Source: Deltaproteobacteria bacterium (lineage in GTDB: Bacteria; Desulfobacterota; Binatia; UBA9968). From it: a DNA stretch of 64,000 bases. Positions 26,527 to 35,169 of the stretch are shown in pieces; the stretch's first letter is position 1; every line of letters begins with the position of its first letter. The stretch is taken from NCBI GenBank assembly GCA_016874755.1, contig VGTH01000013.1:53233-117232 (forward strand), given 5' to 3'. The notes below the pieces were generated by a model. It did not search any database. It saw only the letters and a list, made by a program, of their open reading frames with translations, and was not told the origin of the DNA. Position numbers and translations under genes: made by a program.

Positions 26527-27036
26527 ATGAGCAAACGACTTCTATCTTTTACATTGGTGTTCGCCGCAGCCACTGTTTTCGCCGCTTCAGCCGACATGCC
26601 GAAGCGCAAACCCGGGTTGTGGGAAATCAAGGTCGCCACGGGTGCCAAACAAAGCCACACCATGGAGCAATGCATCGACGAAAAAACTGACGATCTGATC
26701 AACAGCAGCATGGGCGGTCCCAGCAAACCGGATTGCAGCAAGATCGAAATGCGCCGCGATGGCGACAAATGGGTCAGCGAAGCGGTCTGCAAGATGGGCG
26801 GCAGCACGATGACAACCAAGGGCGTGTTTACCGGCAAGTACGATTCCGCCTACCGAGGCGACCTGAAAACAACTTACAATCCGCCGCTGCACGGCATGCG
26901 CGAGTCGGCGACGACCATCGACGCCAAATGGCTCGGCGCTTGCAAAGCCGGCCAAAAGCCCGGCGACATTTCCATGCCCGGCATGCCGAACATCAATATC
27001 AACGAGATGATGAAGCAGATGCCGAAAGGACGTTAA
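26527..27036 (+). CDS. DUF3617 family secreted protein
   Basis: 169 residues with a signal peptide (MSKRLLSFTLVFAAATVFAA) and the characteristic MPKRKPGLWEIKVATGA start of DUF3617. After this come the MEQCIDEKTDD cysteine segment and SAVCKMGGSTMTTKG, a small beta-rich periplasmic protein. The start at 26527 is preferred because GAGG lies about 7 bases upstream. The function of the family is not established. It precedes a PQQ-type dehydrogenase on the same strand. Confidence 0.82.
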   Translation: MSKRLLSFTLVFAAATVFAASADMPKRKPGLWEIKVATGAKQSHTMEQCIDEKTDDLINSSMGGPSKPDCSKIEMRRDGDKWVSEAVCKMGGSTMTTKGVFTGKYDSAYRGDLKTTYNPPLHGMRESATTIDAKWLGACKAGQKPGDISMPGMPNININEMMKQMPKGR

Positions 27037-27124
27037 GCAGGCTCCCCCAAGGTTTGCAAAGTCCGGGTGAATCCCTTAACCTCCGGTCGCAACTCGCTAA
27101 CGACCCACGTAACCAGGAGGGTTT

Positions 27125-28405
27125 ATGAGGCCGATTCACGCTATTTCGCAGACTGTCATCGCAGCTTTCCTGCTGGCCACGACGCCGGCTTTCGTTGACG
27201 CACAAAGCACGCCGCCCCCAGCGCCGCGCGGCGATAAGCCCGCGCCCCACATGATCGAGCAGCCGACCACGGTGCCCGGGCGACCGGACATTCCCAACGC
27301 CGAAGTCGCCAAAGCTCTGCGCGGCGTGCCCTCGCCGCCGTTTCCAACCCCCGCCGACAAGCTGCAGCTTAACCAACTGAAGATGCCCAAAGGGTTCAAG
27401 ATCGACGTTTATCTGAGCGGCATCCCCAACGCGCGCTCGCTGCGGCTGGGCGACAAAGGCACGGTGTTTGTCAGCAATCGCCAGCTCGACAAGGTCTACG
27501 CGATCGTCGAGCGCCATGGCAAGCGCGAAGCTAAAATCATCGCCGCTGGGCTCGACCGACCCAACGGCCTCGCCTTTCATCGCGGCACGCTCTACATCGG
27601 CGAAGGTACGAAAATTTCCAAGCTGGAAAACATCGAAGACAAAATCGACAACCCGGGCAAGCCCGTGGTGATATACGACGATCTGCCGAATCATCAATCG
27701 CACGGCTGGAAATTCATCGCCGTCGGCCCGGACAACAAGCTCTACATCAACATCGGCGCGCCTTGTAACATTTGCCTGCCACCCGAGGAAAATGCGCAAA
27801 TCCGCCGCATCAATCTCGACGGCAGCGGCGCCGAAGTGTTCGCCCGCGGCGTGCGTAACTCCGTTGGCTTTGACTGGCACCCGGTTACTAAAGACATGTA
27901 TTTCACCGACAACGGCCGTGATTGGCTATCGGAAGATCTGCCCGAAGATGAGCTGAACCGCGTCACCAAAGTCGGCCAGCACTTTGGCTTTCCCTATTGT
28001 CACCAGGGCAACTTCACCGACCGCGAGATGGGCTGGGGCCGCTCCTGTGACGAGTTCACGCCGCCCGTGGCGCTACTCGGCCCGCATAGCGCCGCGCTCG
28101 GCATGCGCTTTTACACCGGATCGATGTTTCCCGCCGAATATCGCAATGCCGCGTTCATCGCGCGCCACGGCTCGTGGAACCGCACCAGGAAAGTCGGCGG
28201 CGACATCGTGGTCGCCAAGTTGAACGTCGACGGCAGCGTGAAATCAGTGCAGCCGTTCATCACCGGCTTTCTCCAAAACAACGAATACTGGGGCCGGCCG
28301 GTGGACGTCCAGTTCATGAAAGATGGATCCATGCTGATCTCGGACGACTATGCCGGCGCGGTGTATCGCGTGACCTACACTGGCATGCGCACGGCAAGCC
28401 GGTAA
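27125..28405 (+). CDS. PQQ-dependent sugar/aldose dehydrogenase-like (sorbosone dehydrogenase family)
   Basis: 426 residues with a signal peptide (ending FVDAQ), an extended Pro-rich linker, and a six-bladed propeller of the soluble glucose/sorbosone dehydrogenase fold. Blade motifs include GLDRPNGLAFHRGTLYIGEG, FIAVGPDNKLYINIGAPCNI, then ARGVRNSVGFDWHPVTKDMY, TDNGRDWLSEDLPEDELNRV and RHGSWNRTRKVGGD, all characteristic. The reaction would be PQQ-dependent oxidation of a sugar or related alcohol in the periplasm, passing electrons to a cytochrome. A cytochrome c gene follows directly. AGGAGGG precedes the ATG. Confidence 0.9.
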   Translation: MRPIHAISQTVIAAFLLATTPAFVDAQSTPPPAPRGDKPAPHMIEQPTTVPGRPDIPNAEVAKALRGVPSPPFPTPADKLQLNQLKMPKGFKIDVYLSGIPNARSLRLGDKGTVFVSNRQLDKVYAIVERHGKREAKIIAAGLDRPNGLAFHRGTLYIGEGTKISKLENIEDKIDNPGKPVVIYDDLPNHQSHGWKFIAVGPDNKLYINIGAPCNICLPPEENAQIRRINLDGSGAEVFARGVRNSVGFDWHPVTKDMYFTDNGRDWLSEDLPEDELNRVTKVGQHFGFPYCHQGNFTDREMGWGRSCDEFTPPVALLGPHSAALGMRFYTGSMFPAEYRNAAFIARHGSWNRTRKVGGDIVVAKLNVDGSVKSVQPFITGFLQNNEYWGRPVDVQFMKDGSMLISDDYAGAVYRVTYTGMRTASR

Positions 28406-28465
28406 TACTTTAACGATCAAGACTGGCAATGCCGTTGCGGGGAACTTACGAAAGCGCCGGAGTTG

Positions 28466-28550
28466 CCCCCTTTGAAAATGGGGGATTGAGGGGGATTTTC
28501 TCTCTGTGCGCTTAAGAAAATCCCCCCCACCCCCCTTTTCCAAAGGGGGG
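28466..28550. repeat. large imperfect inverted repeat (CCCCCTTTG...CAAAGGGGG type)
   Basis: Left arm 28466-28500 and right arm 28516-28550, about 35 bases each, begin CCCCCTTTG and end CAAAGGGGG, with GAGGGGGATTTTC and GAAAATCCCCC as the inner parts. This is the familiar dispersed palindromic element whose translation gives PPFxKGG. It lies after the dehydrogenase gene and its right arm is read as codons at the start of the cytochrome gene. Confidence 0.75.
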
Positions 28551-29129
28551 TTACGGCTAATCGCCCTGTCGGCACTTCCTCTAATTTTCCCTCTTGCCGT
28601 CGAAAAATTCGCTTCCGCTGCCACCATCGAAGATCAACTCGCGCCGTGCACAGCCTGCCATGGCGCAAACGGCACATCGCTGCTACCGGAAACCCCTTCG
28701 CTTGGCGGCCAGCCGGCTTTTTATCTGTCAGTTCAGCTATTGATGTACCGCGAGCGCATGCGCGTGCACGAGCCAATGAACGAGATGTTGAAAGGCACTA
28801 GCGACGATCATTTGCAGCGCATGGCCGATGCGCTCTCGAAGCTGCCGGCACCACGGCCGCTAGCAGAGGCACCCGACGTTGGACGAAGCACAAAAGCGCG
28901 CGCGCTGATCGCACAGCACCGCTGCAACTTCTGCCACAATCAAGATTTCTCCGGTGAAAAAAACGCGCCGCGCCTCGCTGGCCAGCGCGAAGACTATCTC
29001 GTCAAGGCTTTGCGCGAGTACAAGAACAACAGCCGGCGCGCCTACGACACCTCGATGGCCGACGTGATGTCGGAGCTCAGCGACAGCGACATCCAAGATC
29101 TCGGGCATTATCTGGCGCGATTGCGCTAA
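28506..29129 (+). CDS. di-haem cytochrome c (class I-like, tandem domains)
   Basis: Two haem c motifs, CTACH early (LAPCTACHGANG) and CNFCH in the second half (HRCNFCHNQDFSG), each in a domain of about 85 residues. Methionines such as those in VMSELSDSD and MNEMLKG are possible axial ligands. The GTG start at 28506 makes the first 15 or so residues (RKSPPPPFSKGG) come from the inverted repeat. A hydrophobic stretch LIALSALPLIFPLAVEKF then serves as signal peptide. The original start was probably lost or displaced by the repeat. A likely electron acceptor for the upstream dehydrogenase. Confidence 0.85.
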   Translation: MRLRKSPPPPFSKGGLRLIALSALPLIFPLAVEKFASAATIEDQLAPCTACHGANGTSLLPETPSLGGQPAFYLSVQLLMYRERMRVHEPMNEMLKGTSDDHLQRMADALSKLPAPRPLAEAPDVGRSTKARALIAQHRCNFCHNQDFSGEKNAPRLAGQREDYLVKALREYKNNSRRAYDTSMADVMSELSDSDIQDLGHYLARLR

Positions 29130-29240
29130 GGGGAAGCGGGCGCGTCCATCGCACCCCTACGCTCACATCCGCGGGCAACCAACCGGCCGCCCGTGCTATT
29201 TTGCGTTCTTTGCGTTCTCTGCGGTTAAACTACCCGAACA

Positions 29241-30119
29241 TTATTTCCATAGGCTGATCAGCGCCACGCCGCCGACGATCATCAATGCGCTGATGACGAT
29301 GCGCGGCGTGACCCGCTCGACGTCGCGCAGAAACAACCAGGTCAGCAGCAAAGAGAATAGCGGCCCGGTGCTGCTGACCGGAATCACCGCCGACACTTTG
29401 CCAAGGTCGAGCGCATAGTAGATGCAGGTCATGCCGAGGCTGATCGTGATGCCGGCGGCGACAAACCACCAGAAGCATTGCCGGTTCACTTTCCAGGTCT
29501 CCTGGGTTTTCTCGACGTACCCCATGACGATCAACGAGATGACGAGCGATGAAGTCGCGGTGACCGCCGCGGCCAAGAACGGATGGGCCACCGAGGCCAA
29601 GCCAAATTTGCGCACCACCTGTGAGGCGCCTGCTAACGCCGAAGCGCCGATCGGATACCAGAGAAACATCGCCGAACCCAGGAGTTTCATCGAGCCAGTG
29701 CGCCAGGAGAGCAGTGTAATGCCGGCGATGATCATCAACGTGGCGACGACAATCGGCAGCGTCACCTGCTCGCCGAGAAAAATAATCGCCAAAATCGCGC
29801 TGAACAACGGCGTGCTGGCGCGGATCGGGTCGGTAATCGCCACGCCCAACGTATTGATGCCCTTATAGGTGAGTAAACGGGTCAACCCTGGCTGGAATAA
29901 TCCAACAAGCATGAAGATCCAAGTCGTCGCTAACGCAATCTGTGCGATCGGCACGATGATCAACGCCATTGTCCAGAGGAAAACAATATTGATCAGCAAT
30001 CCGAAGATCACCCCAGTTGCCGGATTGGAATGGGGCAATGCCTTTTTGGTAAAGACATTGTGCAAGGCGAACAGAAAGGCGTTCGCCAGGGCGAACAGCT
30101 CCGGTGGAATAGAACTCAT
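29241..30119 (-). CDS. EamA/DMT-family transporter
   Basis: 292 residues with about ten membrane segments in two EamA repeats. Segments include LANAFLFALHNVFTKKALPH at the start, PIRASTPLFSAILAIIFLGE in the first repeat and the VSSTGPLFSLLLTWLFLRDV region in the second. DMT transporters export or import metabolites such as amino acids or nucleotide sugars; the substrate cannot be told. Its ATG overlaps the stop of the upstream GMC oxidoreductase fragment (ATGA), so the two were once co-translated. Confidence 0.9.
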   Translation of the reverse strand: MSSIPPELFALANAFLFALHNVFTKKALPHSNPATGVIFGLLINIVFLWTMALIIVPIAQIALATTWIFMLVGLFQPGLTRLLTYKGINTLGVAITDPIRASTPLFSAILAIIFLGEQVTLPIVVATLMIIAGITLLSWRTGSMKLLGSAMFLWYPIGASALAGASQVVRKFGLASVAHPFLAAAVTATSSLVISLIVMGYVEKTQETWKVNRQCFWWFVAAGITISLGMTCIYYALDLGKVSAVIPVSSTGPLFSLLLTWLFLRDVERVTPRIVISALMIVGGVALISLWK

Positions 30120-30625
30120 CGCGCCGGATGTTCGGCAAGAATCACATCCGCCGCCTTCTCGCCGATCATGTAGACAGCACTGACGATGAAAAACCCCGGG
30201 ATGCGCGGAAACACCGATGCGTCTACGACCCGCAGGCCTTGCGTGCCATGGACGCGAAAGTCGCTGGTGAGCACGCCGCCGGTTTCACGCGCGCCGATCG
30301 GACAGGTGCAAGAAGCGTGGTGCCCCCAAGCGTTGTTGCGCACGAAGTCACGCAGTTCTTCATCGCTGCGAACTCGTTCACCCGGCAACTCTTCTTGAAC
30401 AATCGCGCCTTGGTTTTTTAGATCGGCCGTCATACCGCGGACAAACTTGATGCCTTCCACGACCGCATCGAGATCCTCGCCGGCGCGGTCGCTACCTTCA
30501 TCAAAGTAGCGAAAGTTGATGTCGGGCGGATCCCGTGGATCGGCCGAGCGCAAAGTAACGTTCCCGGCGTTGTTCTTGGTATGCGCTTTCAGAACGATCC
30601 AGCTCAAGTAGTTCTTGTGCCGTCG
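30116..30625 (-). pseudogene. C-terminal fragment of a GMC oxidoreductase
   Basis: About 170 residues from RRHKNYLSWIVLKAHTKNN to the end, containing the substrate-domain signature DPRDPPDINFRYF, the catalytic-site block WGHHASCTCPIG and the C-terminal FAD-contacting GLRVVDASVFPRIPGFFIVS. The N-terminal FAD-binding two thirds (GxGxxG) are missing. The frame ends at about 30625, exactly where the divergent permease gene begins, so this is a breakpoint. The remaining half cannot bind FAD. Confidence 0.75.
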
Positions 30626-30627
30626 CG

Positions 30628-32253
30628 GTGTTTTTGATTCAGAGCGTGTTCGCCGCGCTGCTCGGCTGCGCCCTCGGCGCAGCCCTCGGCGTCGGGCTGC
30701 AAGTCGTCGTTCCGCTGGCGTTTAAAGACCTCTTGCCGGTGCGCCTGTCGACGGCAGTCTTCAGTCCCTATGTTATCAGTTTCGGCATCGTCATGGGCCT
30801 GACCACCGCCGTCGCCTTCGCGCTCTTGCCGCTTTTGAGCCTACGAAAAATATCGCCGGCCCTGGCGCTGCGCGCCGCGGTGGAAAACCACCGCAGTCTG
30901 CGCGACCCAATAGTGTGGCTTATTTGCGCCGTGATCATATCGCTGATCTTCGCGTTCGCCTATTTAACCACTCACCGCTGGCTCCACGCGCTGTGGTTCA
31001 CCGCCGGGGTGCTCGCTTCCTTCGCGGTTCTGACTGCGCTCGCCTGGGGGCTGGCTCGGGTGCTGCGCAAAATCGTGCCGCGCACCTGGCCGTTTGCTTG
31101 GCGCCAGGGCCTCGCCAACCTGCACCGGCCGAACAATCAAACCGTCGCCGTCATGCTCGCCATCGGCCTGGGAACATTTTTGTTGGCGACGCTCTACAAC
31201 GCGCGCGCCATGCTGCTCCATCAGGTGGAAGAACGGGGCGTCAAAGGCGACGCCAATCTCGTGCTGTTCGACGTGCAGAGCGATCAACGCAAGGAGCTTG
31301 CCGCGTTATTCCAATCCTTCGGGATTCCCCGTTTTGAAGCGGTACCGATTGTGACCACACGCTTGACGGCCATCAAGGGGCGGAGCGTCGAAGAGATCCG
31401 CGCCGACAAGATGCAAGTAATTCCGGCCTGGGTCATGCGCCGCGAATACCGCTCGACCTACCGCGACCGGCTTTGGGAGAGCGAAAAACTTATTTCAGGT
31501 AAATGGCATGGGCAGGCCACGATCGAACAGCAGCCGATTCCCGTTTCCATCGAAAAAGGTATCGCCGAGACGTTAAAAGTCGGCTTGGGAGATACTCTGC
31601 AATTCGACCTTCAAGGCGTGCCGCTCGACACCCAAATCGCGAGCGTTCGCGAAGTCGATTGGCAGCGCATTCAACCCAATTTCTTCGTCGTCTTCCCCGC
31701 CGGCGTGCTCGAACAAGCGCCGCAGTTTCACGCCATGGTCACGCGCGCCAACAGCAAAGAACTCTCGGCGAAAATTCAACGCGCCGTAGTCGAGCGCTTT
31801 CCCAACGTCTCGGTGATCGATCTGACTTTGGTCTTGGACACACTGGAGTCGATCTTGGGCCGCGTTACAAGCGCGATCCGCTTTGTCGCCCTGTTCACGG
31901 TCATGACGGGCATCGCGGTCCTCACCAGCGCCATTTTGAGCCGCCGCTCGCAGCGGCTGCGCGAGAGCATTCTGCTCAAGACCCTGGGCGCGCCGCGCCG
32001 CCAAATCGCCACCGTCATCGTCGCCGAGTACCTGTGCCTGAGTTTGATCGCCTGTTTCGCCGGCGCGCTCTTGGCAACGCTAGCAACCTGGGGGCTGAGC
32101 TATTTTTTCTTCGGCACCGTGTCCGTCGTCGCGGCGCTTCCGATGGCGGCCATAACGGCCAGCGCCACGGCGATCACCGTTGCCTTGGGCGTGTTCGGCT
32201 GCTGGGGGATTTTCCAACGGCCGGCGCTGGAGGCATTGCGGGCAGAGAGCTAG
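30628..32253 (+). CDS. FtsX-like ABC permease, N-terminally truncated
   Basis: 541 residues corresponding to the C-terminal two thirds of YbbP-type permeases, which usually have about 800 residues. It begins within the first FtsX domain (FAALLGCALGAALGVGLQVV), has TM pairs near 55-160, a large periplasmic part, and a final FtsX domain (FVALFTVMTGIAVLTSAILS, then ILLKTLGAPRRQIATVIVAE). Upstream codons in frame (SSSSCAVAVFLIQ) give no signal peptide or ribosome-binding site. The GTG at 30628 is a formal start only. The gene starts at the breakpoint with the GMC fragment and is probably non-functional. Confidence 0.65.
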   Translation: MFLIQSVFAALLGCALGAALGVGLQVVVPLAFKDLLPVRLSTAVFSPYVISFGIVMGLTTAVAFALLPLLSLRKISPALALRAAVENHRSLRDPIVWLICAVIISLIFAFAYLTTHRWLHALWFTAGVLASFAVLTALAWGLARVLRKIVPRTWPFAWRQGLANLHRPNNQTVAVMLAIGLGTFLLATLYNARAMLLHQVEERGVKGDANLVLFDVQSDQRKELAALFQSFGIPRFEAVPIVTTRLTAIKGRSVEEIRADKMQVIPAWVMRREYRSTYRDRLWESEKLISGKWHGQATIEQQPIPVSIEKGIAETLKVGLGDTLQFDLQGVPLDTQIASVREVDWQRIQPNFFVVFPAGVLEQAPQFHAMVTRANSKELSAKIQRAVVERFPNVSVIDLTLVLDTLESILGRVTSAIRFVALFTVMTGIAVLTSAILSRRSQRLRESILLKTLGAPRRQIATVIVAEYLCLSLIACFAGALLATLATWGLSYFFFGTVSVVAALPMAAITASATAITVALGVFGCWGIFQRPALEALRAES

Positions 32254-32270
32254 CGACTTGGCAGTGTCTG

Positions 32271-32340
32271 GGGTTCCGGGTTGCCATGGAAGTAAATAAA
32301 CTTGCAACAGCTTTCTTTCCGGCTCGCGAACCCGGAACCC
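32271..32340. terminator. inverted repeat, possible terminator
   Basis: GGGTTCCGGGTT at 32271-32282 and AACCCGGAACCC at 32329-32340 are perfect 12-base arms around a 46-base loop, between converging genes. It could end transcription from both sides. The sequence belongs to the recurrent 'gggtttcgggtt' phrase family in this window. Confidence 0.5.
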
Positions 32341-32361
32341 GAAACACCGCCGAAAGGCGGC

Positions 32362-33375
32362 TCAGCGCCACGCCGGCATCACTTCTTTGGCAAACAGCCG
32401 CATCGACTTCTTGATTTCTTCATGCGGGATACCGCCATAGTTGAAGGTAACAGTTAACGTGTCGAAGTAGTAATGCTTGGCGGCGTTGTGAATGCCTTGG
32501 ATCACCTGATCCGGATTGCCGTAATTATTACGGCCGGTGGCGAGCATCATGTCCCAGTCGTACTGCGCCGGCGGCGCCGTCAGGGAGCGACGGCCGATAC
32601 GCGATATCTCATCGTAGCGCGTCACCGCTGCCATGCCGATTTCTTTGCCGTGCGCGGCGCTTTCGTTCACATGGGTGCGCACGTGAAATTGACAGTGGCG
32701 CGCGCTGACGTTTAACCCTGCCTCCTTCAGTCCGGCTTTCCACGCGTCGACGCCGGGCCCCACTTTCTCAGGCGGGTGGGGATGGCCAACCGTCATAATG
32801 TTGTAGCCCTGCCGCCCAGCCCAACCCAAACCCGCCATCGAAGTGCCGGCGACCCAGATGGGCGGATGGGGTTGTTGCACGGGCCGGGGATACAACGTCA
32901 GCTCTTCGAACTGCCAAAATTTTCCTTTGTGGCTCGCCTTCTCACTGCCCCAGACTTTGAGAATCACTTCGAGCGCTTCCGCAGCTAACTCACGGTCATT
33001 CTCGCGCGTCACACCAAAGACACGATAATCCATCTCGGTGTTGCCCGAGCCGATGCCAAACTCAAGCCGGCCACCCGAGATCGCATCGACCATGGCATAG
33101 TCTTCCGCCGTGTGCAGCGGATGGCGCAGCGGCAAGATCGCGATGCACGGTCCCAAGCGAATCTTTTTCGTCCGCGCCGCCGCTGTCGAAAGAAGCACCG
33201 CGGGATTTGCCACCAAACCCCCATAGCCGAGGAAGTGATGTTCGTTGAACATGAAGCATTCCCAGCCCAATTCTTCGGCCAGCTCGATCTGCTCAAGAAT
33301 TTGTTGATAGTAGACATCGTAGGGTGGATCGATGTCAGGGAAGTAGGTCGTTAAGATATTTATGTAGAAGCGCAC
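32362..33375 (-). CDS. LLM class flavin-dependent oxidoreductase (luciferase-like)
   Basis: 337 residues, the bacterial-luciferase TIM barrel. Markers are ELGWECFMFNEHHFLGYGG, IRLGPCIAILPLRHPLHTAE, MVDAISGGRLEFGIGSGNTE and WVAGTSMAGLGWAGRQGYN. Family members use FMN or F420 to hydroxylate or desulfonate organic substrates, or are alkanal monooxygenases. It is the downstream partner of another LLM gene on the same strand, with an 80-base spacer rich in the gggtttcgagtt phrase. Substrate unknown. Confidence 0.9.
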   Translation of the reverse strand: MRFYINILTTYFPDIDPPYDVYYQQILEQIELAEELGWECFMFNEHHFLGYGGLVANPAVLLSTAAARTKKIRLGPCIAILPLRHPLHTAEDYAMVDAISGGRLEFGIGSGNTEMDYRVFGVTRENDRELAAEALEVILKVWGSEKASHKGKFWQFEELTLYPRPVQQPHPPIWVAGTSMAGLGWAGRQGYNIMTVGHPHPPEKVGPGVDAWKAGLKEAGLNVSARHCQFHVRTHVNESAAHGKEIGMAAVTRYDEISRIGRRSLTAPPAQYDWDMMLATGRNNYGNPDQVIQGIHNAAKHYYFDTLTVTFNYGGIPHEEIKKSMRLFAKEVMPAWR

Positions 33376-33391
33376 GCGCTCTGTCCTCGGA

Positions 33392-33447
33392 GTTTTGGGT
33401 TTCGAGTTACGAGTTTCGAGTTAAACCCAAAACCCAGAACCCAAAAC
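33392..33447. repeat. 'TTTTGGGTTTCGAGTT' inverted repeat spacer
   Basis: TTTTGGGTTTCGAGTTACG is followed by its rough complement AAACCCAAAACCCAGAACCC within 56 bases. Same phrase family as 26466-26480 and 32271-32340. Between two same-strand LLM genes. Confidence 0.6.
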
Positions 33448-33455
33448 AGGTTCGA

Positions 33456-34394
33456 CTATTTAACTTTCGTCAACACGTCTTTCGCCATCCACTCCATGCG
33501 CTCCAACGTAGCTTTGGAATCGGGTTGGCGCACGTCGAAGATCATCGTGTCGACGCCGGCGTCACGATAGGCGACGATGTCGCCGGCAATGTCGTCGGCG
33601 CTGCCCATGAAGCGGCGGCGTCGGTCGGCAATTTTCAATTCCTTGTCGAACAACGAACCTTTGAGGGCGACGCGAAGCGTCTTCGGATCGCGACCGGCCT
33701 GGTGCGCGGCTTCGGCCATCACCTGCCAGTCCTTTTTGACATCTTCCGGTTCAAGCGGAATCGTCGGCACGCCGCCGATCGGATGCCAGCCGTCGCCAAG
33801 TCTTCCCGCGCGTTTCAACGCCGCCTTGCTATGGCCGCCAATCCAGATCGGAATCCCTGGCTTCTGCACCGGCTTAGGGAGAAAAATCAGATTCGAGAAA
33901 TTAACGAACTTACCTTTAAATGTCGGCCGCTCAGCACTCCACAATTCGCGAAAGGCTCGAATGTACTCGTCCGTCACTTTGCCGCGCTCGCTGTACTCGG
34001 GCGCTTGCAAGTTTTCGAATTCTTCCTTCATCCAGCCGACGCCGGCGCCGACGATGACGCGCCCATTAGAAAGCACATCGAGGCTGGCGAGCATCTTCGC
34101 GGTGACGATCGGGCTACGATACGGCAAGATCATGACGCTGGTGATGAAGCGAATTTTCTGCGTCGCGCCGGCGAGAAAGCCCATCGTCATCAGGGTCTCA
34201 AGGTGGTAGCCCGTGCCGGGATACTTGCCGTCGACAGTGTAGGGATAGGGCACAGAAATGTTGGTCGGCACGATCACATGATCGGCGACCGTCAAACAAT
34301 AGAAACCCAAAGCTTCGGCTTGCTGTGCAAAGCGCACTAGCTCGTCGGCCTTGACCGTGGCGCTCGACGCCGGAAGATGAAGTCCAAATTGCAT
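33456..34394 (-). CDS. LLM class oxidoreductase, F420-type (TIGR03619-like)
   Basis: 312 residues with the luciferase-like barrel: an ASSATVKADELVRFAQQAEA start, VADHVIVPTNISVPYPYTVD, IRFITSVMILPYRSPIVTAK, LASLDVLSNGRVIVGAGVGW, and IPIWIGGHSKAALKRAGRLG. This pattern is most like the F420-dependent subgroup, although FMN use is possible. It is upstream of another LLM gene and probably cotranscribed. No F420 biosynthesis genes are in the window. Substrate unknown. Confidence 0.9.
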   Translation of the reverse strand: MQFGLHLPASSATVKADELVRFAQQAEALGFYCLTVADHVIVPTNISVPYPYTVDGKYPGTGYHLETLMTMGFLAGATQKIRFITSVMILPYRSPIVTAKMLASLDVLSNGRVIVGAGVGWMKEEFENLQAPEYSERGKVTDEYIRAFRELWSAERPTFKGKFVNFSNLIFLPKPVQKPGIPIWIGGHSKAALKRAGRLGDGWHPIGGVPTIPLEPEDVKKDWQVMAEAAHQAGRDPKTLRVALKGSLFDKELKIADRRRRFMGSADDIAGDIVAYRDAGVDTMIFDVRQPDSKATLERMEWMAKDVLTKVK

Positions 34395-34428
34395 ATCGTG
34401 CGACCCTACTAGCCGCGTAAATACTCGT

Positions 34429-34494
34429 TCACCACGAGAGAAGAAAAGAGTCTACTTTCTTTCCGAACTTCGTGCTCTTTGCGTCTTCGTGGTG
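34429..34494. repeat. 'TTCACCACGA/TCTTCGTGGTG' inverted spacer repeat
   Basis: CACCACGA at 34430-34437 pairs with TCGTGGTG at 34487-34494 around a loop carrying CTTTGCGTCTTCGTGGTG-type wording. The same phrase occurs at 41417-41499 and near 58890. Between the MOSC gene and the LLM gene. Confidence 0.6.
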
Positions 34495-34514
34495 CAGTCA
34501 AAATTGCTCTTGGC

Positions 34515-35087
34515 TTAAAACGTCGCTTGAATCAACGATGCGCGCAGCCCCTGCTCTAGCATGATCGCCGCGCCGGTGCGAATGGTGCCGTCGCTCAAGA
34601 CCTCGGCTTTGAGGCCGCTGCGGTGTTCCAATGCTTTGAAAATGCCGGGCAGCTTGGTGACCGCGACAAGATGGCCGCAGGGTTCGAACAACCGGATGCC
34701 GCGCATGCGCACGTCACCGACAGTGAACTCGCGGTCCAGCAGCTCGATCAGCGGCACGCCCCGGGTGACGATATTGCGCCGCGTCAGAATGCCGATCTTT
34801 GCCACGCCAAGCTCGTTAGCCGCCAGCTCCAAGACCTCGTCTTCGATTAGACTCACCGATTTGTCCGGCCGGTTGACGGCGTTCCACGAGTCGCGAAAAA
34901 AGCGGTCCCCTTCCAGCCCGCGATCTTTAAAGGCACGCACGCTCGGCAAGGAAACCATCGGTGCAGCCGACTCCGGCGCGACAAAAATTTCACTAACCCT
35001 GCCTTGCCAAGGCTTGCTGGTCGGCACATAGCCGCGCCATAGTTCGCGCGGCATTTCTTCCGGCATCGGTCGTACTTCTTGCGCCAT
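34515..35087 (-). CDS. MOSC-domain protein
   Basis: 190 residues with a MOSC (molybdenum cofactor sulfurase C-terminal) domain: GRVSEIFVAPESAAPMV, FKDRGLEGDRFFRDSW, ILTRRNIVTRGVPLIELLD, and MRGIRLFEPCGHL with the conserved cysteine. Such proteins bind a sulfur or molybdopterin ligand. YiiM-type relatives reduce N-hydroxylated compounds, but a sulfur-carrier role is also possible. It is on the same strand as the cupin and amidohydrolase genes upstream. Confidence 0.88.
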   Translation of the reverse strand: MAQEVRPMPEEMPRELWRGYVPTSKPWQGRVSEIFVAPESAAPMVSLPSVRAFKDRGLEGDRFFRDSWNAVNRPDKSVSLIEDEVLELAANELGVAKIGILTRRNIVTRGVPLIELLDREFTVGDVRMRGIRLFEPCGHLVAVTKLPGIFKALEHRSGLKAEVLSDGTIRTGAAIMLEQGLRASLIQATF

Positions 35088-35169
35088 AACGCCTCCTCAA
35101 AACGACGCCGGCCACTGATTGCTCAGTGGCCGGTGATTGCGCACATACGGTTTGGGCCCGACTCGCTGT

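Noticed and set aside
26999..27880. Minus-strand open frame of about 293 codons inside the sugar dehydrogenase gene
   Set aside because: The sense strand has strong propeller motifs and a signal peptide; the antisense frame has none.
33324..34340. Plus-strand open frame of about 338 codons over the F420-type LLM gene
   Set aside because: The sense product is a clear luciferase-like protein; the antisense one is His/Arg-rich and featureless.
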